A stretch of DNA of 64,000 nt, taken from positions 2,418,001 to 2,482,000 of the forward strand of contig OY764869.1 of the NCBI GenBank assembly GCA_963668585.1. Direction: 5' to 3'. The notes below the pieces were generated by a model. That model did no database searches, had not been told where the DNA came from, and worked only from the letters and a program-made list of their open reading frames with translations. A program made the position numbers and the translations under genes. Source of the DNA: Bin87 sp963668585. Its GTDB lineage: Bacteria; Chloroflexota; Dehalococcoidia; Lucifugimonadales; UBA3495. Positions 32,715 through 42,719 of the stretch are shown in pieces (the stretch's first letter is position 1; the number at the start of each line of letters is the position of its first letter).

Positions 32715-35114
32715 TTAGGGATTGGAGCCGATGGCGGGAACCACTTCGTATTCCCCATCTGAACCGATCCGGGTCAGGAACACTGAATCCGAACCCTGGT
32801 TGTCGTTGGGCCCGAATTCGAGCTGCACCCCATCTATGTTCATGGTGGTGCGAGTGCCGAACACGTCCAGGAAGCAATCCCGGCTCAAGTCGGCTCCACA
32901 ACTGTTGAGCCGTTCGATGGCCAGGCGACCCGCGAGGTAACCTTCCAACGAAACGAAGCCGGGGGACGCATCAGCGTCCACCGCGGCCAGGGCTCGCTGA
33001 TAATTGGCGACGACGGGGTTGGAAGTATCGGTGGGCAACGGCACGACCTGCGTAACGTAGACGTTGTCGGTCGCGCTGCCCAGTTCATCCGCCAACGGGT
33101 AACTGCCAACGAATGAGACGGCCATGAAGATCGTTTCGGAATCCAGTTTCATGCGCAGCTTTTCGATCAAACGGGCCGCTGGCTCATGAGTCCCGATGAT
33201 AATCACCGCCTCGGGCGCAGGGTTTGCTGAGGCAATCCGGAACGCAGCGGACTGAACCGCATCGGTATTGCGCAGGTAGTACCAGGATTCCACCAGTTCC
33301 ATGTCGTTGCGGCCAGCCAACGCCAGTTTGACTCCGTTCAGTCCGTCTATTCCGTAAGAGTCACTTTGGTAGAGCACAGCCACCCTGGTGACATCCTGTG
33401 CTGCCAGGAGTTCCACCATCCGCTCGGTTTCCTGGTAGTACGAGGCGCGATAGTTCAGGACCCCGGTCTTGTCGTCGCCGCGCAGCAGCTGGGCGCCGGT
33501 GAAGGCTCCGATGAACGGCACACCCGCTGCCTCGGCAACCGGCAGGGCAACGCGGGAGGTTGGAGTACCGACCTCTCCGATCAGGGCGAACACCTGGTGA
33601 TTATCGATCAACGCCTGGGTGTTGAAGACGGCCTTATCGATTTCATAATCATCGTTGATCGTGGTGAGCGTCAGCTTGCGCCCCTGAACCCCGCCGGACT
33701 CGTTCGCTTCCTCGAACGCCGCCCGGATACCGAGTTCCATCATGGTGCCGAGCTCCGCCGAGGGGCCTTCCAGGACGGCTGACTGCCCGAAGTGGATTTC
33801 ATCGGCAGTAATTCCAGGATCCATCGTCTCAACCGGCTGCATCTCTGGGACCGCAGGCGCGTCCAAACCCTGGACCTCCGCGGACAGCGCGTGCACCTGG
33901 TCCACAATCTGGCTGAGAACCTGGGCATTCTGCATGATCAGGGCACGTTCAGTTTCGGTCATCTTAATTCGGGCCGTCAGGAGTTCAAAGTAGTGGCTTT
34001 GTCCATCCGCGCCCCCGGCGTCGCGCAGTCTTTCGGCCAGAGCGACGACATCAGGGTCCAGACCGGCGCCGGTGTCGTGGCGCAGATACTCCACGTCCCG
34101 GGCCAGGCGACCGGACACCGATTCGTAGATTTCCTCGATGCCTTCCACATACGGGTGGAAATCCAACGTGCTTGCCACGACCAGGAGCGTGTGCCCCAAA
34201 CCTGTGTTGGCATACAGGTTGTTGGTGTGCGCATAGCGGAGAACATCGCTCTCCGTAACGTCATGGACATTGGAGGCCAGGTCGTAGAACTGGCGGTCCA
34301 CGCTGGCATCGGCTTCTGGGTAAAGCCTGTTGACACTGCTCAGAACCAGTTGCCGCCAGCTTGTGTTTTCCGAAAACAAGGCTTGCAATAACGGCAGCCG
34401 GCCGGCCTGGATGGTGTCTGTGTTGGATGCGAGGCTGTCCACCAGGGTCCTGATATGGGAGACACGTGCCCCCGGATTTTGTGCCTCCAGGTACGCGAGT
34501 TGCGCGTTCAGGGCGTCCTTATGACTGCTTATCATCACCCCGTTAGCGGCGACCGACTCCGGTGTCATGCCAAATTGGGTGGGCACGGAGCCGACGGCAA
34601 CCAGCGCGTTGGAGTGCCTGGCGATATCCAGGGCGGCCGACTGGATTTGGACCACATCGTGGACGTCGGTAAAGTCTTCCTCGCCCATCGGGGTCAGCAT
34701 CACCCAACTTGACCATTTGACATCTCCCGTCGCGCTGTTGTTGCTGGTCACAACGAATCCGAATTCTGTCCCAGAGGCGAGCCCATTGACGGTCAAGGCG
34801 TACGTAGATTGTCCACTCTCCGTGACATCAACGGATTGGAGGAGATTCAGCCAAGGCCCATCGGCGGCGAGAACCCTGCCGGTAGCATCAATATTGATCC
34901 AGGCTACCGTGTAACCGGTTGCGCCGTCGACGGCATCCCAGGACACCACCACATCGCCGGGGTCTTCTCCATGGTTCACCGCCACATTGCCCGGAGCGGT
35001 TATGTCGGGTTGCGCCTTGACCACATCCCTCGACGCCATCCATCCACCGATGGCGGCCAACATGGCAACGGCGAAAATCGCAGCGGCGATCAACCTAATG
35101 CGTTGAGCAGTCAT
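32715..35114 (-). CDS. Fibronectin-periplasmic binding fusion protein
   Basis: A 799-residue exported protein, started at the ATG at 35114, with AAGGGAGG upstream. Residues ~5-25 are a signal or anchor helix (LIAAAIFAVAMLAAIGGWMA). Residues ~40-145 form a fibronectin type III fold (ITAPGNVAVNHGEDPGDVVV, SWDAVDGATGYTVAW). A helical middle (~150-420) follows, and the last ~370 residues are a leucine/branched-chain amino-acid-type periplasmic binding domain (IHFGQSAVLEGPSAELGTMM, EESNxSGGVxGRK-like EANESGGVQGRKLTL, VFALIGEVGTPT). No ABC permease or ATPase gene adjoins it, so it may act as a receptor or surface sensor rather than in transport. The helical middle is unusual for the family. Confidence 0.8.
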   Translation of the reverse strand: MTAQRIRLIAAAIFAVAMLAAIGGWMASRDVVKAQPDITAPGNVAVNHGEDPGDVVVSWDAVDGATGYTVAWINIDATGRVLAADGPWLNLLQSVDVTESGQSTYALTVNGLASGTEFGFVVTSNNSATGDVKWSSWVMLTPMGEEDFTDVHDVVQIQSAALDIARHSNALVAVGSVPTQFGMTPESVAANGVMISSHKDALNAQLAYLEAQNPGARVSHIRTLVDSLASNTDTIQAGRLPLLQALFSENTSWRQLVLSSVNRLYPEADASVDRQFYDLASNVHDVTESDVLRYAHTNNLYANTGLGHTLLVVASTLDFHPYVEGIEEIYESVSGRLARDVEYLRHDTGAGLDPDVVALAERLRDAGGADGQSHYFELLTARIKMTETERALIMQNAQVLSQIVDQVHALSAEVQGLDAPAVPEMQPVETMDPGITADEIHFGQSAVLEGPSAELGTMMELGIRAAFEEANESGGVQGRKLTLTTINDDYEIDKAVFNTQALIDNHQVFALIGEVGTPTSRVALPVAEAAGVPFIGAFTGAQLLRGDDKTGVLNYRASYYQETERMVELLAAQDVTRVAVLYQSDSYGIDGLNGVKLALAGRNDMELVESWYYLRNTDAVQSAAFRIASANPAPEAVIIIGTHEPAARLIEKLRMKLDSETIFMAVSFVGSYPLADELGSATDNVYVTQVVPLPTDTSNPVVANYQRALAAVDADASPGFVSLEGYLAGRLAIERLNSCGADLSRDCFLDVFGTRTTMNIDGVQLEFGPNDNQGSDSVFLTRIGSDGEYEVVPAIGSNP

Positions 35115-35331
35115 TGTACCTCCCTTGTTTTCATGCACAAAAATATATGATCTCCATCTATCATCGACCCCATACGCCACACTCACTCCGATGCCATCAG
35201 CTGCAAAGCAAGGTAGCGTGCGCAAAAGTGTTCATTAGCCCGTGCCAGCGTGCTGAACTAAGTGAGCCACCATACTGGTCCCCATGTACAACGATTCATG
35301 CACCGCTCACGGGTGTGTTTTGCGGGTCGCG

Positions 35332-36804
35332 TTAGCGCGCGGTCGTGGGCTGGTAACCCGATTTTTCCCTGACCTGTGCCTCCGTTTCGTGAGATTGCGC
35401 TTCTGGGTTCCCAGCGGGGCCGGCCGCCCACCTACTCGTCGGGATCATGCCGGCGACGTTTACCAAAACGTCCTCAGCCGCAGCGGCTCCACTCTCCAAA
35501 GCGCCATTCACGCCCATCATGTTCATGTAGTCGCCGGCCAGAGTGAGACCGGACACGCCGGGAAAGCGCCGTCTTCTCAGTTCGTGCAGTTCGCTCATCA
35601 CACCACCCGGAGCGAGGAATACCGCCTCTTTCCACAGATGCACCCGGGTGAACAGCGGCTCCTCGGGCATGAGGGGGGCATACCGGCGTATCTCTTCGAT
35701 GAATTTACGCTTGATGTCCTCTTCGCTCATTGATGTGAACTCGTCGATGTATTCCTCGACGGAGTAGGCGTGAACGATGCCCTTGCCCGGAGGCGCCGAA
35801 AGCGGCGACGCCACGGTGCTATCAAAATACGCGGCCACGAATGAGTCCGTCCGAGGGATGGAGGTGAACACGTAGGTGGGTTTTGGCAAGGGGTTTCCCT
35901 CGACACCAAACGCCACGTGGCAGCAGCTTGAATAGGTAACTTTGCGCAGCGGATCACTGATGTTGTCGGGCAGGTCAGGGATCAGGCGGAGTGCAACAGA
36001 CGCGGTGGTGGCGCACACTACCGCATCCGCCGGGTGGAAACCGTCCGACGTCCGCACACCTCGCACTGTTCCGTCCTCGATCACGATTTCCTCCACCGGC
36101 GTGGACAACCGCGTTTGCTGTCGGCACGCCTCGGCCAGAGCGATGCCGAACTCGGCCACGCATCGTTCCGGGTTGCGAGTCGTCTGTTTGGGGTGGCCAA
36201 AGACAAAATCCCAAAGCAGCATCGTGCCCTGGAGCGCCCCCATCCGCTCCGGTTTGCTCAGCGTGCCCACGTTGAAGAAAAACTCCAGCAGCGCCCCGGT
36301 GGCGAACTCCTTGCCGCCGTGTCGGGCGACGAACTCGACCAGGTTTTCCCCGGTGTCCAGGTCCAGCAGACGGGTATAGTCCTTCGCGTTGAGATCGTCG
36401 CGCCTTCGCCTCAGGAACCTGGCGAATTTGCCTGCCTGGTAGATTTCTTTCGGCGAAAAAAGCCCCGAAGCCAGGAGCGTCCGGAGGTTTACCGGGGCGA
36501 ACTTGCGCTCCATATTGAGCTGATGGGACTTCCCCTTGCTGTTGATCGTTCCGACATGACCTCGAGGGGAGCGATCGAAAGACACTCCCAGATCTTTGCT
36601 CAACCGGTTCACGGTGTCCTGTGTCTCATGGAATATGCAGGCCCCGGAGTCGATATAGAATCCGTTGAACTCCTCGCCGTACATGCGGCCGCCGGCATGG
36701 TCGGAGGCTTCGAACAGGGTCACGTCGACCCCGCGCTTATGCAGGGATTGCGTCGCGGCGAGACCCGCCGCCCCGGCGCCGACAACGATTGCTTTCGGTT
36801 TCAT
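35332..36804 (-). CDS. FAD-dependent oxidoreductase (amine oxidase family)
   Basis: A 490-residue flavoenzyme. I prefer the ATG at 36804 (GAGGTGG upstream; gives MKPKAIVVGAG) to the ATG pair at 36843, which lacks a site. Dinucleotide-binding motif G9-x-G11-x-x-G14 then FEASDHAGGRMYG (FAD ribose and GG doublet); the C-terminal FAD motif is GLTLAGDYMNMMGVNGALES. The fold is that of protoporphyrinogen oxidase, phytoene desaturase and monoamine oxidase; the substrate cannot be told from sequence. It follows the MMPL transporter and P450 genes in the same direction, so it probably acts in the same pathway. Confidence 0.8.
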   Translation of the reverse strand: MKPKAIVVGAGAAGLAATQSLHKRGVDVTLFEASDHAGGRMYGEEFNGFYIDSGACIFHETQDTVNRLSKDLGVSFDRSPRGHVGTINSKGKSHQLNMERKFAPVNLRTLLASGLFSPKEIYQAGKFARFLRRRRDDLNAKDYTRLLDLDTGENLVEFVARHGGKEFATGALLEFFFNVGTLSKPERMGALQGTMLLWDFVFGHPKQTTRNPERCVAEFGIALAEACRQQTRLSTPVEEIVIEDGTVRGVRTSDGFHPADAVVCATTASVALRLIPDLPDNISDPLRKVTYSSCCHVAFGVEGNPLPKPTYVFTSIPRTDSFVAAYFDSTVASPLSAPPGKGIVHAYSVEEYIDEFTSMSEEDIKRKFIEEIRRYAPLMPEEPLFTRVHLWKEAVFLAPGGVMSELHELRRRRFPGVSGLTLAGDYMNMMGVNGALESGAAAAEDVLVNVAGMIPTSRWAAGPAGNPEAQSHETEAQVREKSGYQPTTAR

Positions 36805-36832
36805 ATGCACCACCTCGTAGTGATCCGGCTGG

Positions 36833-39061
36833 CTAAGCATCATCGCCGTGGGAAGGAGCAGCCGCAGCTTGCGGTTCGTCCGCTTCCACCTTCAGCGTCG
36901 GGAGCCAACTGAGGAACGACGGGAGGTACCAGTTGAGTCGGCCCAACAGTTCCATGCTCGCGGGCACCAGCACCGACCTAACCAGAGTTGCGTCCAGGAA
37001 GATCGCGACGGCCAACCCGAAGCCCACCTGCTGGTTGTTGATCGTCTTGCCTGAGGCGAACCCGCTGAACACCACCACCATTATCAAAGCCGCTCCGGTG
37101 ATGAGTCCCGCGGTGGAACGCAAGCCGTACTCAACCGAGTGGTTGTTGTCTCCGGTCTGGTCATACCGTTCACGGATCCGGCTCAGCAGGAATACGTGGT
37201 AGTCCATGGACAGCCCGAACAGGATGGAAAACAGGAAGAGGGGTATCCACGCGTCGATGACCTCGGCATGGCGGAAGAAGGGCAGCGCGTCGGCCACTCC
37301 CTTCTGGAACACCAGCACCAGCAGGCCGTAGGTGCATCCCACCGACAGGAGGTTCATGATCACGGCCTTTACCGCGATCACTATGGACCGGAAGACCATC
37401 AACAATATGACGAAGCTCAAACCCAACACCAAGCCGAACACTATTGGGGTGTACCGATCAACGATGTCGAACAGGTCGGCGGAGTTGGCCGTAACTCCAC
37501 CCACGTACACTTCCGCCGGTGCGCCGGCAAAGGCGTCAGGGATGATACGGTTTCTCAGTTCGTTGACGACCGCCACGGCCTCATGGCTGCGTGGTTCGCC
37601 GTGCAGCGCAACCGTCAGCAGAGCCAGGTCGCCGGCGGGGTTCACCACCAGGTCTGCGGGTGGGAACGGGAAAGACGGTGATTCCACGAGGGCGGCTTCG
37701 AGCCTGTCGATCCCTTCCTGCACTCCTGGATCATTGATGTCGCCTTCGATCACCACCTCTACGGGGCTCAGCAGGCCGAACGAGAATTTGTCCTCCAGGA
37801 CGAAGAACGCCTCGCGGGTGCGGGCATCCTCAGGGAACGTGTCCACTCCGTTGAGCCCGGTGTTGATTTGAAAGTAAAACGCTGATGCGACGATCATCGG
37901 GACGGCTACCACCAGCACGCTGACGATGGGGAACCTGGTGGCGATCCGGGTCATTGACCCCCAGAAACCTTCGGCATCGCGGGCAGGCGATTTGATGCTG
38001 GCGCGCCGGCCGATACGGGGAACCGGAAGCCGGTTGACTCGGCTGCCCATGAGCGTCAACGCCGCAGGAAGCAGGGTCAATGTTGCGATCATCGCGACCA
38101 CGACGACAACGATCGCGCCGGTGGCCACGGATTGAAAGAAGGACGCAGGGACAATCAGCATGCCAAGCAGCGCGATTACCACCGTAACGCCGCTGAAAAG
38201 CACAGTGCGGCCGGCGGTGGCGCCGGCGCGTACGACGGCGTCGAAAGGCGACAGCCCCCGGCTCAGTTCCTCACGGAACCGCGAAACCACGAATAGCGAA
38301 TAGTCGATGCCCACCGCCAGTCCGATCATCGTGATCATCATCTGTACGAAAAAGACCAACTGGAACGCCTGGCCGATCGCGGCCACCACGCCGATTGCGA
38401 TGATGATTGCGACGATGGCCAGAACCATTGGCGCCAGGGCTGCCACCACCGTGCCGAAAAGAAGGACCAGGATTATCAGCGCCACCGGGACACCGATGGA
38501 CTCACCTTGTCGCAGGTCCCTCTCAGCGAGTTCATTTGTGTCGTGGGATATGCTGGCGACCCCTCCCAGGAGTACGCGGAAATCCTGGTCCCGATCCGCG
38601 TCTTCAACTATCTCGAAGAGTTGTCCAACGCTTCCTTCCGCCTCTTTCAGTTCGCCGGTCAATACGACGGGAATGATCGTCGTGCTGCGGTCCGCCGAAA
38701 CCAGCGTGGCGTCGGCGGTCTGGTAGTAATTTTGGGCCGTGGCGACGACCCCATCGCCCAGCGAGGTAACCTCCGCGAAAACGGTCTCGACCTCCTGCTG
38801 AAAGGCGGGATCATCAACAGTCCACACATCCGACTGCACGATCACAAATTCCGTAACGGGTTCGGGTCCTCGCAGTCGGTCTTCCAGGAGGCGATCGGCT
38901 TTTTCGGATTCGACGTTGGCGGCCAACGCGTAGGCATCGGTCGTCAACGCTCCGTCCAGGAACCGGGCAGCAAAAAGGGCCGCCAGCACGACGAGAGCTA
39001 CCCAGATTGTTATGGTCGTCCACGGGTGGCGTGCGCACACCCTGGCGATGGATTCGGTCAT
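36833..39061 (-). CDS. MMPL/RND-family transporter
   Basis: A 742-residue inner-membrane transporter of the MMPL (RND) family, which exports lipids or other hydrophobic molecules. Twelve helices in two blocks: one N-terminal helix (TIWVALVVLAALFAARFL), a periplasmic loop, then helices such as LIILVLLFGTVVAALAPMVL with GLAVGIDYSLFVVSRFREEL (proton-relay Asp-Tyr), and a repeated second half ending LFGLSMDYHVFLLSRIRERY. The C-terminus is short, unlike mycobacterial MmpL3. It lies between P450 (54 bases upstream) and the FAD enzyme (28 bases downstream), suggesting export of the product. Confidence 0.9.
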   Translation of the reverse strand: MTESIARVCARHPWTTITIWVALVVLAALFAARFLDGALTTDAYALAANVESEKADRLLEDRLRGPEPVTEFVIVQSDVWTVDDPAFQQEVETVFAEVTSLGDGVVATAQNYYQTADATLVSADRSTTIIPVVLTGELKEAEGSVGQLFEIVEDADRDQDFRVLLGGVASISHDTNELAERDLRQGESIGVPVALIILVLLFGTVVAALAPMVLAIVAIIIAIGVVAAIGQAFQLVFFVQMMITMIGLAVGIDYSLFVVSRFREELSRGLSPFDAVVRAGATAGRTVLFSGVTVVIALLGMLIVPASFFQSVATGAIVVVVVAMIATLTLLPAALTLMGSRVNRLPVPRIGRRASIKSPARDAEGFWGSMTRIATRFPIVSVLVVAVPMIVASAFYFQINTGLNGVDTFPEDARTREAFFVLEDKFSFGLLSPVEVVIEGDINDPGVQEGIDRLEAALVESPSFPFPPADLVVNPAGDLALLTVALHGEPRSHEAVAVVNELRNRIIPDAFAGAPAEVYVGGVTANSADLFDIVDRYTPIVFGLVLGLSFVILLMVFRSIVIAVKAVIMNLLSVGCTYGLLVLVFQKGVADALPFFRHAEVIDAWIPLFLFSILFGLSMDYHVFLLSRIRERYDQTGDNNHSVEYGLRSTAGLITGAALIMVVVFSGFASGKTINNQQVGFGLAVAIFLDATLVRSVLVPASMELLGRLNWYLPSFLSWLPTLKVEADEPQAAAAPSHGDDA

Positions 39062-39114
39062 CGAGTTATCTCCTTGGCTTTCGAGCGACAGTTATTCCGG
39101 GCGTTTGAGAAAAA

Positions 39115-40533
39115 TTATTCGCGGGGAGACAAGAGAAGCTTGTATGGTTTCGGAGCGGTGGAGAGTCCCCACACCTCGTCCTCCGACAAAGGCCCGCCGT
39201 CTGGAATGTCCAGGCGGAACCGGTGCAGTATCCGCACCGTGTGGAGCCAGATTGCGCTAACGGCGAAGCGGTCGCCGGTGCAGCGACGATTTCCAACTCC
39301 AAAGGGAATGTATCCAGGATTGGTCAACGCAGAGGATGGCGAACCGTCCGGCTGGGGCAGGAAGCGGTCCGGGATGAATTCGTCCGGAGCGTCCCAGAAC
39401 CGCGGGTCATGGTGGATTGCCCAACTGTTCATGACCACGCGCGTGCCTGCATCGATGCGGAAACCCGCCACCTCCGTGTCCGCGTGCGCGATGTGGGGAA
39501 TTCCGGTTGGCGCGACGGTACGGTGGCGCAGCGATTCAGCAACGCAGGCCAACGTGTATGGCAAATCCGCTCGGTGGTCTTCAGTCGGGCACTCGTTACG
39601 GCCCACTGCTCGGTCCAGTTCCTCATGGATCCGGGTTTGCACGGCGGGCCGGTTGCCCACCAGCAGCATGACCCATGAAACCGCTGCTCCTACCCCGGAC
39701 GGCACGGCGCCCAGCATATCCATGCACAGGGCATGGGTAACCTCGCGGCGGAGTTTTCCGTCCTCCTCACGGTCCAGCATCACATCCACCCAGCAGGAGG
39801 CCGACTGGGGTTCCGATGCTCGGCGTCGGGCTACAGACTCGATGAACCAGCCGATCAACTGATCCCGGCGGTCTCTCTGCGCGGCGCTTTCCCTGATCAT
39901 TCCGCGGCGCAGAAATCGCAACTGCGGGAAAACATCGGCGGGAGCGGGAGCGGATACGGCGGACTCGAACCAGGCTACTCGGGCCAGCAATTCATCCTTG
40001 AGTTCATTGAATTCATCGGATTCCGTTTGGTGCCATCCAAACAGGCTGCGGAACGTGAGGTTGAACGCGCTGGCGAAGAGAACCTGGCGCATAGGCTCCG
40101 GAGCGCCCGCTTCGGCCAGGCGGTCGAGCGTTTGATCGATGGTCGGGATGAAATGTTTTCGCCCCAGCATGGCCACCTCGGAGTTGCTGAACATCTCCGC
40201 CTGGGTGAACTTGCTGAGTTCGCGCCAATGGTCGTTGGGTTCCGCGAAGATCAGGCCGGAGGCAGGGGACAGCGTCGATAACGTGTCGGACAGCCAGCGT
40301 TCGCTCAGCTCGTCTTTGGCACATGCCTCCCTGATGACCTCCGGGTGGGAGAGCACGACCATTGGAACGCTGCCAAGGCGGAACCGCACAACGTCGCCAT
40401 ATCGTCGCGCGACCTTGCTGATCGCGATGTGTGGCGCAGTTGGATCACGCAGTTGGTGGAGGTTGCCGATAATCGGCAGGGCCATGGGGCCGGGGGGATT
40501 GGGCAGCATGGAAACAGCGCTATTCGCACTCAT
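39115..40533 (-). CDS. Cytochrome P450
   Basis: A 472-residue haem-thiolate monooxygenase of the class resembling eukaryotic microsomal P450s (N-terminal PGPMALPIIGNLHQLRD). The ExxR pair is E333-SL-R336, the PERF-like region FIPDRFLP, and the haem loop FGVGNRRCTGD with Cys418. The I-helix, however, reads GAVPSGVGAAVSW where most P450s have AGxDTT, so the usual acid-alcohol oxygen-activating pair is missing. This may mean an unusual reaction such as isomerisation or peroxide use. No ferredoxin or reductase gene adjoins it. First gene of the leftward P450-MMPL-FAD run. Confidence 0.9.
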   Translation of the reverse strand: MSANSAVSMLPNPPGPMALPIIGNLHQLRDPTAPHIAISKVARRYGDVVRFRLGSVPMVVLSHPEVIREACAKDELSERWLSDTLSTLSPASGLIFAEPNDHWRELSKFTQAEMFSNSEVAMLGRKHFIPTIDQTLDRLAEAGAPEPMRQVLFASAFNLTFRSLFGWHQTESDEFNELKDELLARVAWFESAVSAPAPADVFPQLRFLRRGMIRESAAQRDRRDQLIGWFIESVARRRASEPQSASCWVDVMLDREEDGKLRREVTHALCMDMLGAVPSGVGAAVSWVMLLVGNRPAVQTRIHEELDRAVGRNECPTEDHRADLPYTLACVAESLRHRTVAPTGIPHIAHADTEVAGFRIDAGTRVVMNSWAIHHDPRFWDAPDEFIPDRFLPQPDGSPSSALTNPGYIPFGVGNRRCTGDRFAVSAIWLHTVRILHRFRLDIPDGGPLSEDEVWGLSTAPKPYKLLLSPRE

Positions 40534-41434
40534 GGGAAACCTGCTTATGGGTGACGTGATGCGCCAGCCACACGGTCGTCCGCGAGATCTGCCGGGTCCA
40601 GTCGTTGGGAGGGCTCCCGCCGAGGAGCTGAATCAACGGCGGTTCACTGCCGGCCGCCCGCCATGGCGGAAATACGGCAGGAACGGCGGGCCCGTCAGGT
40701 CGCGCGAAACGAAACGAATGTCGTCAGAGGACTGGCTGGCCCGTGGGAGATGCGGCGAGAGAATCGTGGCGCGTGGTTTGGTCGGGGATGCGCGGGTGCG
40801 CTTCTGCTTCCGACCATGCCCGGGCTGATGATGCAGGCAAGAATATCGTCAACGTCATATTGTTATCGCATCCTGATGGTTGAGTTTGTTTATCAGAGAC
40901 CTACCATTGAGTATGCTGATATAATATAATGGGTATGTTGGTTTGGCAACCACCTGCGACCATAATGCGGGTGGCAAACTGACGTTAGAGATAACTAGGG
41001 TTTTGCACCATACAAGTTTGTTTGAGGAGTGTCTTTGGTGACCTTTCGCGCACCATATAACGGTGTACGGATCGCGATCCCATTTTCGAACCACATATAA
41101 ATCCAGCGCGAACACGGCGAATTAGCCTTGACGGCAACGGCGCATGGACCCTGGCGATCCTGGGGCTGCGACGTCTGACTGACCGCCCGGATAAGGGCGG
41201 CGTTCATCGATCTGGCGCCACGCCCTGCGGAATTTCCGCGCTCCCTGCATCCGCCTCCAAGGCAACCCGTTGGCGAGCATTCCGGATGTGATTTCCACCG
41301 GTGGCGAACGGGCACCCGTACCGGACGGGGTTTTCCGTGATATCGCAAGGCCGGCCAATATGCCGCCCCGCGCGGGCCGGGTTCCCCCCAATAGCATCCG
41401 TGGTTTTCCCCATATCTATCGAATGGAGCATACG
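40534..41434. promoter_or_regulatory. Divergent promoter region, P450 / DUF2236
   Basis: A 900-base space between divergent genes. An unusually AT-rich stretch at about 40857-40940 contains TGATATAATATAATGGG, which includes a good -10 box (TATAAT), but no -35 box at the right distance is convincing. Both genes may be controlled from here. No gene seen in the interval. Confidence 0.35.
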
Positions 41435-42625
41435 ATGAGCACACTTGGGACATCCATCCCTTCTGATTACGTACCGGGCTACGCACGGGCGCGGGAGATT
41501 GCCCCGGCGCTGGCCGACCGTTACATCTCTTACACCACCGTCGGCGACCCAGAGGCCGATGCGGTGGTCGCATATCTGAATTCACTGCCCAGGGCAGAAT
41601 CGGTGGAACTAATCCGGCAGGCCATGGATTTCCCGGACCGTGGTGAGCTGCTGCGTCAGCATCCACTGGTGCGAGATTTCATCGCGTCGTTGAACGACGA
41701 ACCCGATTGGCTGGACCAGGAAGCCTTTCACGCTGCCTGTCGGATGTTCCATCACAACAGTCGGCTGGTGTTGGCGGCCATGCTCGGCGGTGTCCTGGTC
41801 GAAGGGTTTTCGACCAACATCAGCAAATCCTTTTTCATCACGGGACGCTTGCGCGACTCCGGCATCCGACGCCTCCGCCAGAACAACCGCCACATGGTGG
41901 AGATTTTCATGCCCGGCGGTCTCGAGCGACGCGGCGAAGGCTGGAAACTGTCGGTTCGTGTGCGGCTCATACACGCCAGAGTCAGGAATCTGCTGCTCAA
42001 TTGCGAGGATTGGGATGCTGACGCATGGGGCACCCCTCTGAGCGCTGCGCATCTGGCGCTCGCTATTTCCGCGTTCTCGGCGCGCCTGTTGAGGCACATG
42101 GCGGCCCTGGGCGCCAGTTATGGCGACGAGGAACGGGAGAGCTTCATGCAGGTGTGGCGCTACTCCGGTTACCTGATGGGAATACCCGAACCCATCTTGT
42201 TCCAGAACGAACAGGATGCGCTCAGAATGTTTGAGATCGGCGGGATTTGTGAACCGCCGCCCGACCTCGAGTCGATCGTGATGGCCCACGCGCTGGTGCG
42301 GGCCGCGGCCCGGGTGGTGGGCATCGCCGACCCGGAGCAATCTCGCAAGCTCACCTCGTATGTGTACCGAGTTTCCCGCTCCTTGATCGGTGGCGAACTT
42401 GCCGATGAGCTCAAGTATCCGCACACTCCCACTTGGGGAGTATTGCCATGGTTCAGGCTGCAATCACGCTACGAACGACTCATCCGCACATTGTGGCCCA
42501 ACAACCAGACGCACAGCTACATCGCCCAGTTCAGTGACCTGTTCACTGCATCGCAGTACGACGACACTGGCATTAGTTACGGACTCCCCGATCACCCGTA
42601 TTCCGAAATGTCGACATGGTATTGA
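41435..42625 (+). CDS. DUF2236 oxygenase (MpaB/latex-clearing type)
   Basis: A 396-residue protein, started at the ATG at 41435 with TGGAG upstream. It matches the DUF2236 family that includes the fungal oxygenase MpaB and latex-clearing protein. Signs: HPLVRDFIASLNDEPDWLD near the front, LLAAMLGGVLVEGFST-like membrane-facing helix (VLAAMLGGVLVEGF), VRVRLIHARVRNLLL holding the conserved His that binds haem in latex-clearing protein, and WRYSGYLMGIPEPIL. Such enzymes cleave or oxidise hydrophobic chains. It faces away from the P450-MMPL-FAD operon and may share its substrate class. Whether it binds haem cannot be decided here. Confidence 0.75.
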   Translation: MSTLGTSIPSDYVPGYARAREIAPALADRYISYTTVGDPEADAVVAYLNSLPRAESVELIRQAMDFPDRGELLRQHPLVRDFIASLNDEPDWLDQEAFHAACRMFHHNSRLVLAAMLGGVLVEGFSTNISKSFFITGRLRDSGIRRLRQNNRHMVEIFMPGGLERRGEGWKLSVRVRLIHARVRNLLLNCEDWDADAWGTPLSAAHLALAISAFSARLLRHMAALGASYGDEERESFMQVWRYSGYLMGIPEPILFQNEQDALRMFEIGGICEPPPDLESIVMAHALVRAAARVVGIADPEQSRKLTSYVYRVSRSLIGGELADELKYPHTPTWGVLPWFRLQSRYERLIRTLWPNNQTHSYIAQFSDLFTASQYDDTGISYGLPDHPYSEMSTWY

Positions 42626-42719
42626 AATGACGGGCCGGGGTGATACCGGGCTGAGTGAAGTCCCTGCACATGGCGTAACGGAAACCGGGCGGCAAGAAGA
42701 GAGCCATCGCAACTGCGTC

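Noticed and set aside
40857..40940. A complete sigma-70 promoter in the AT-rich stretch
   Set aside because: TATAAT is present, but no TTGACA-like box lies 16-18 bases upstream, so I report only an AT-rich putative control region.
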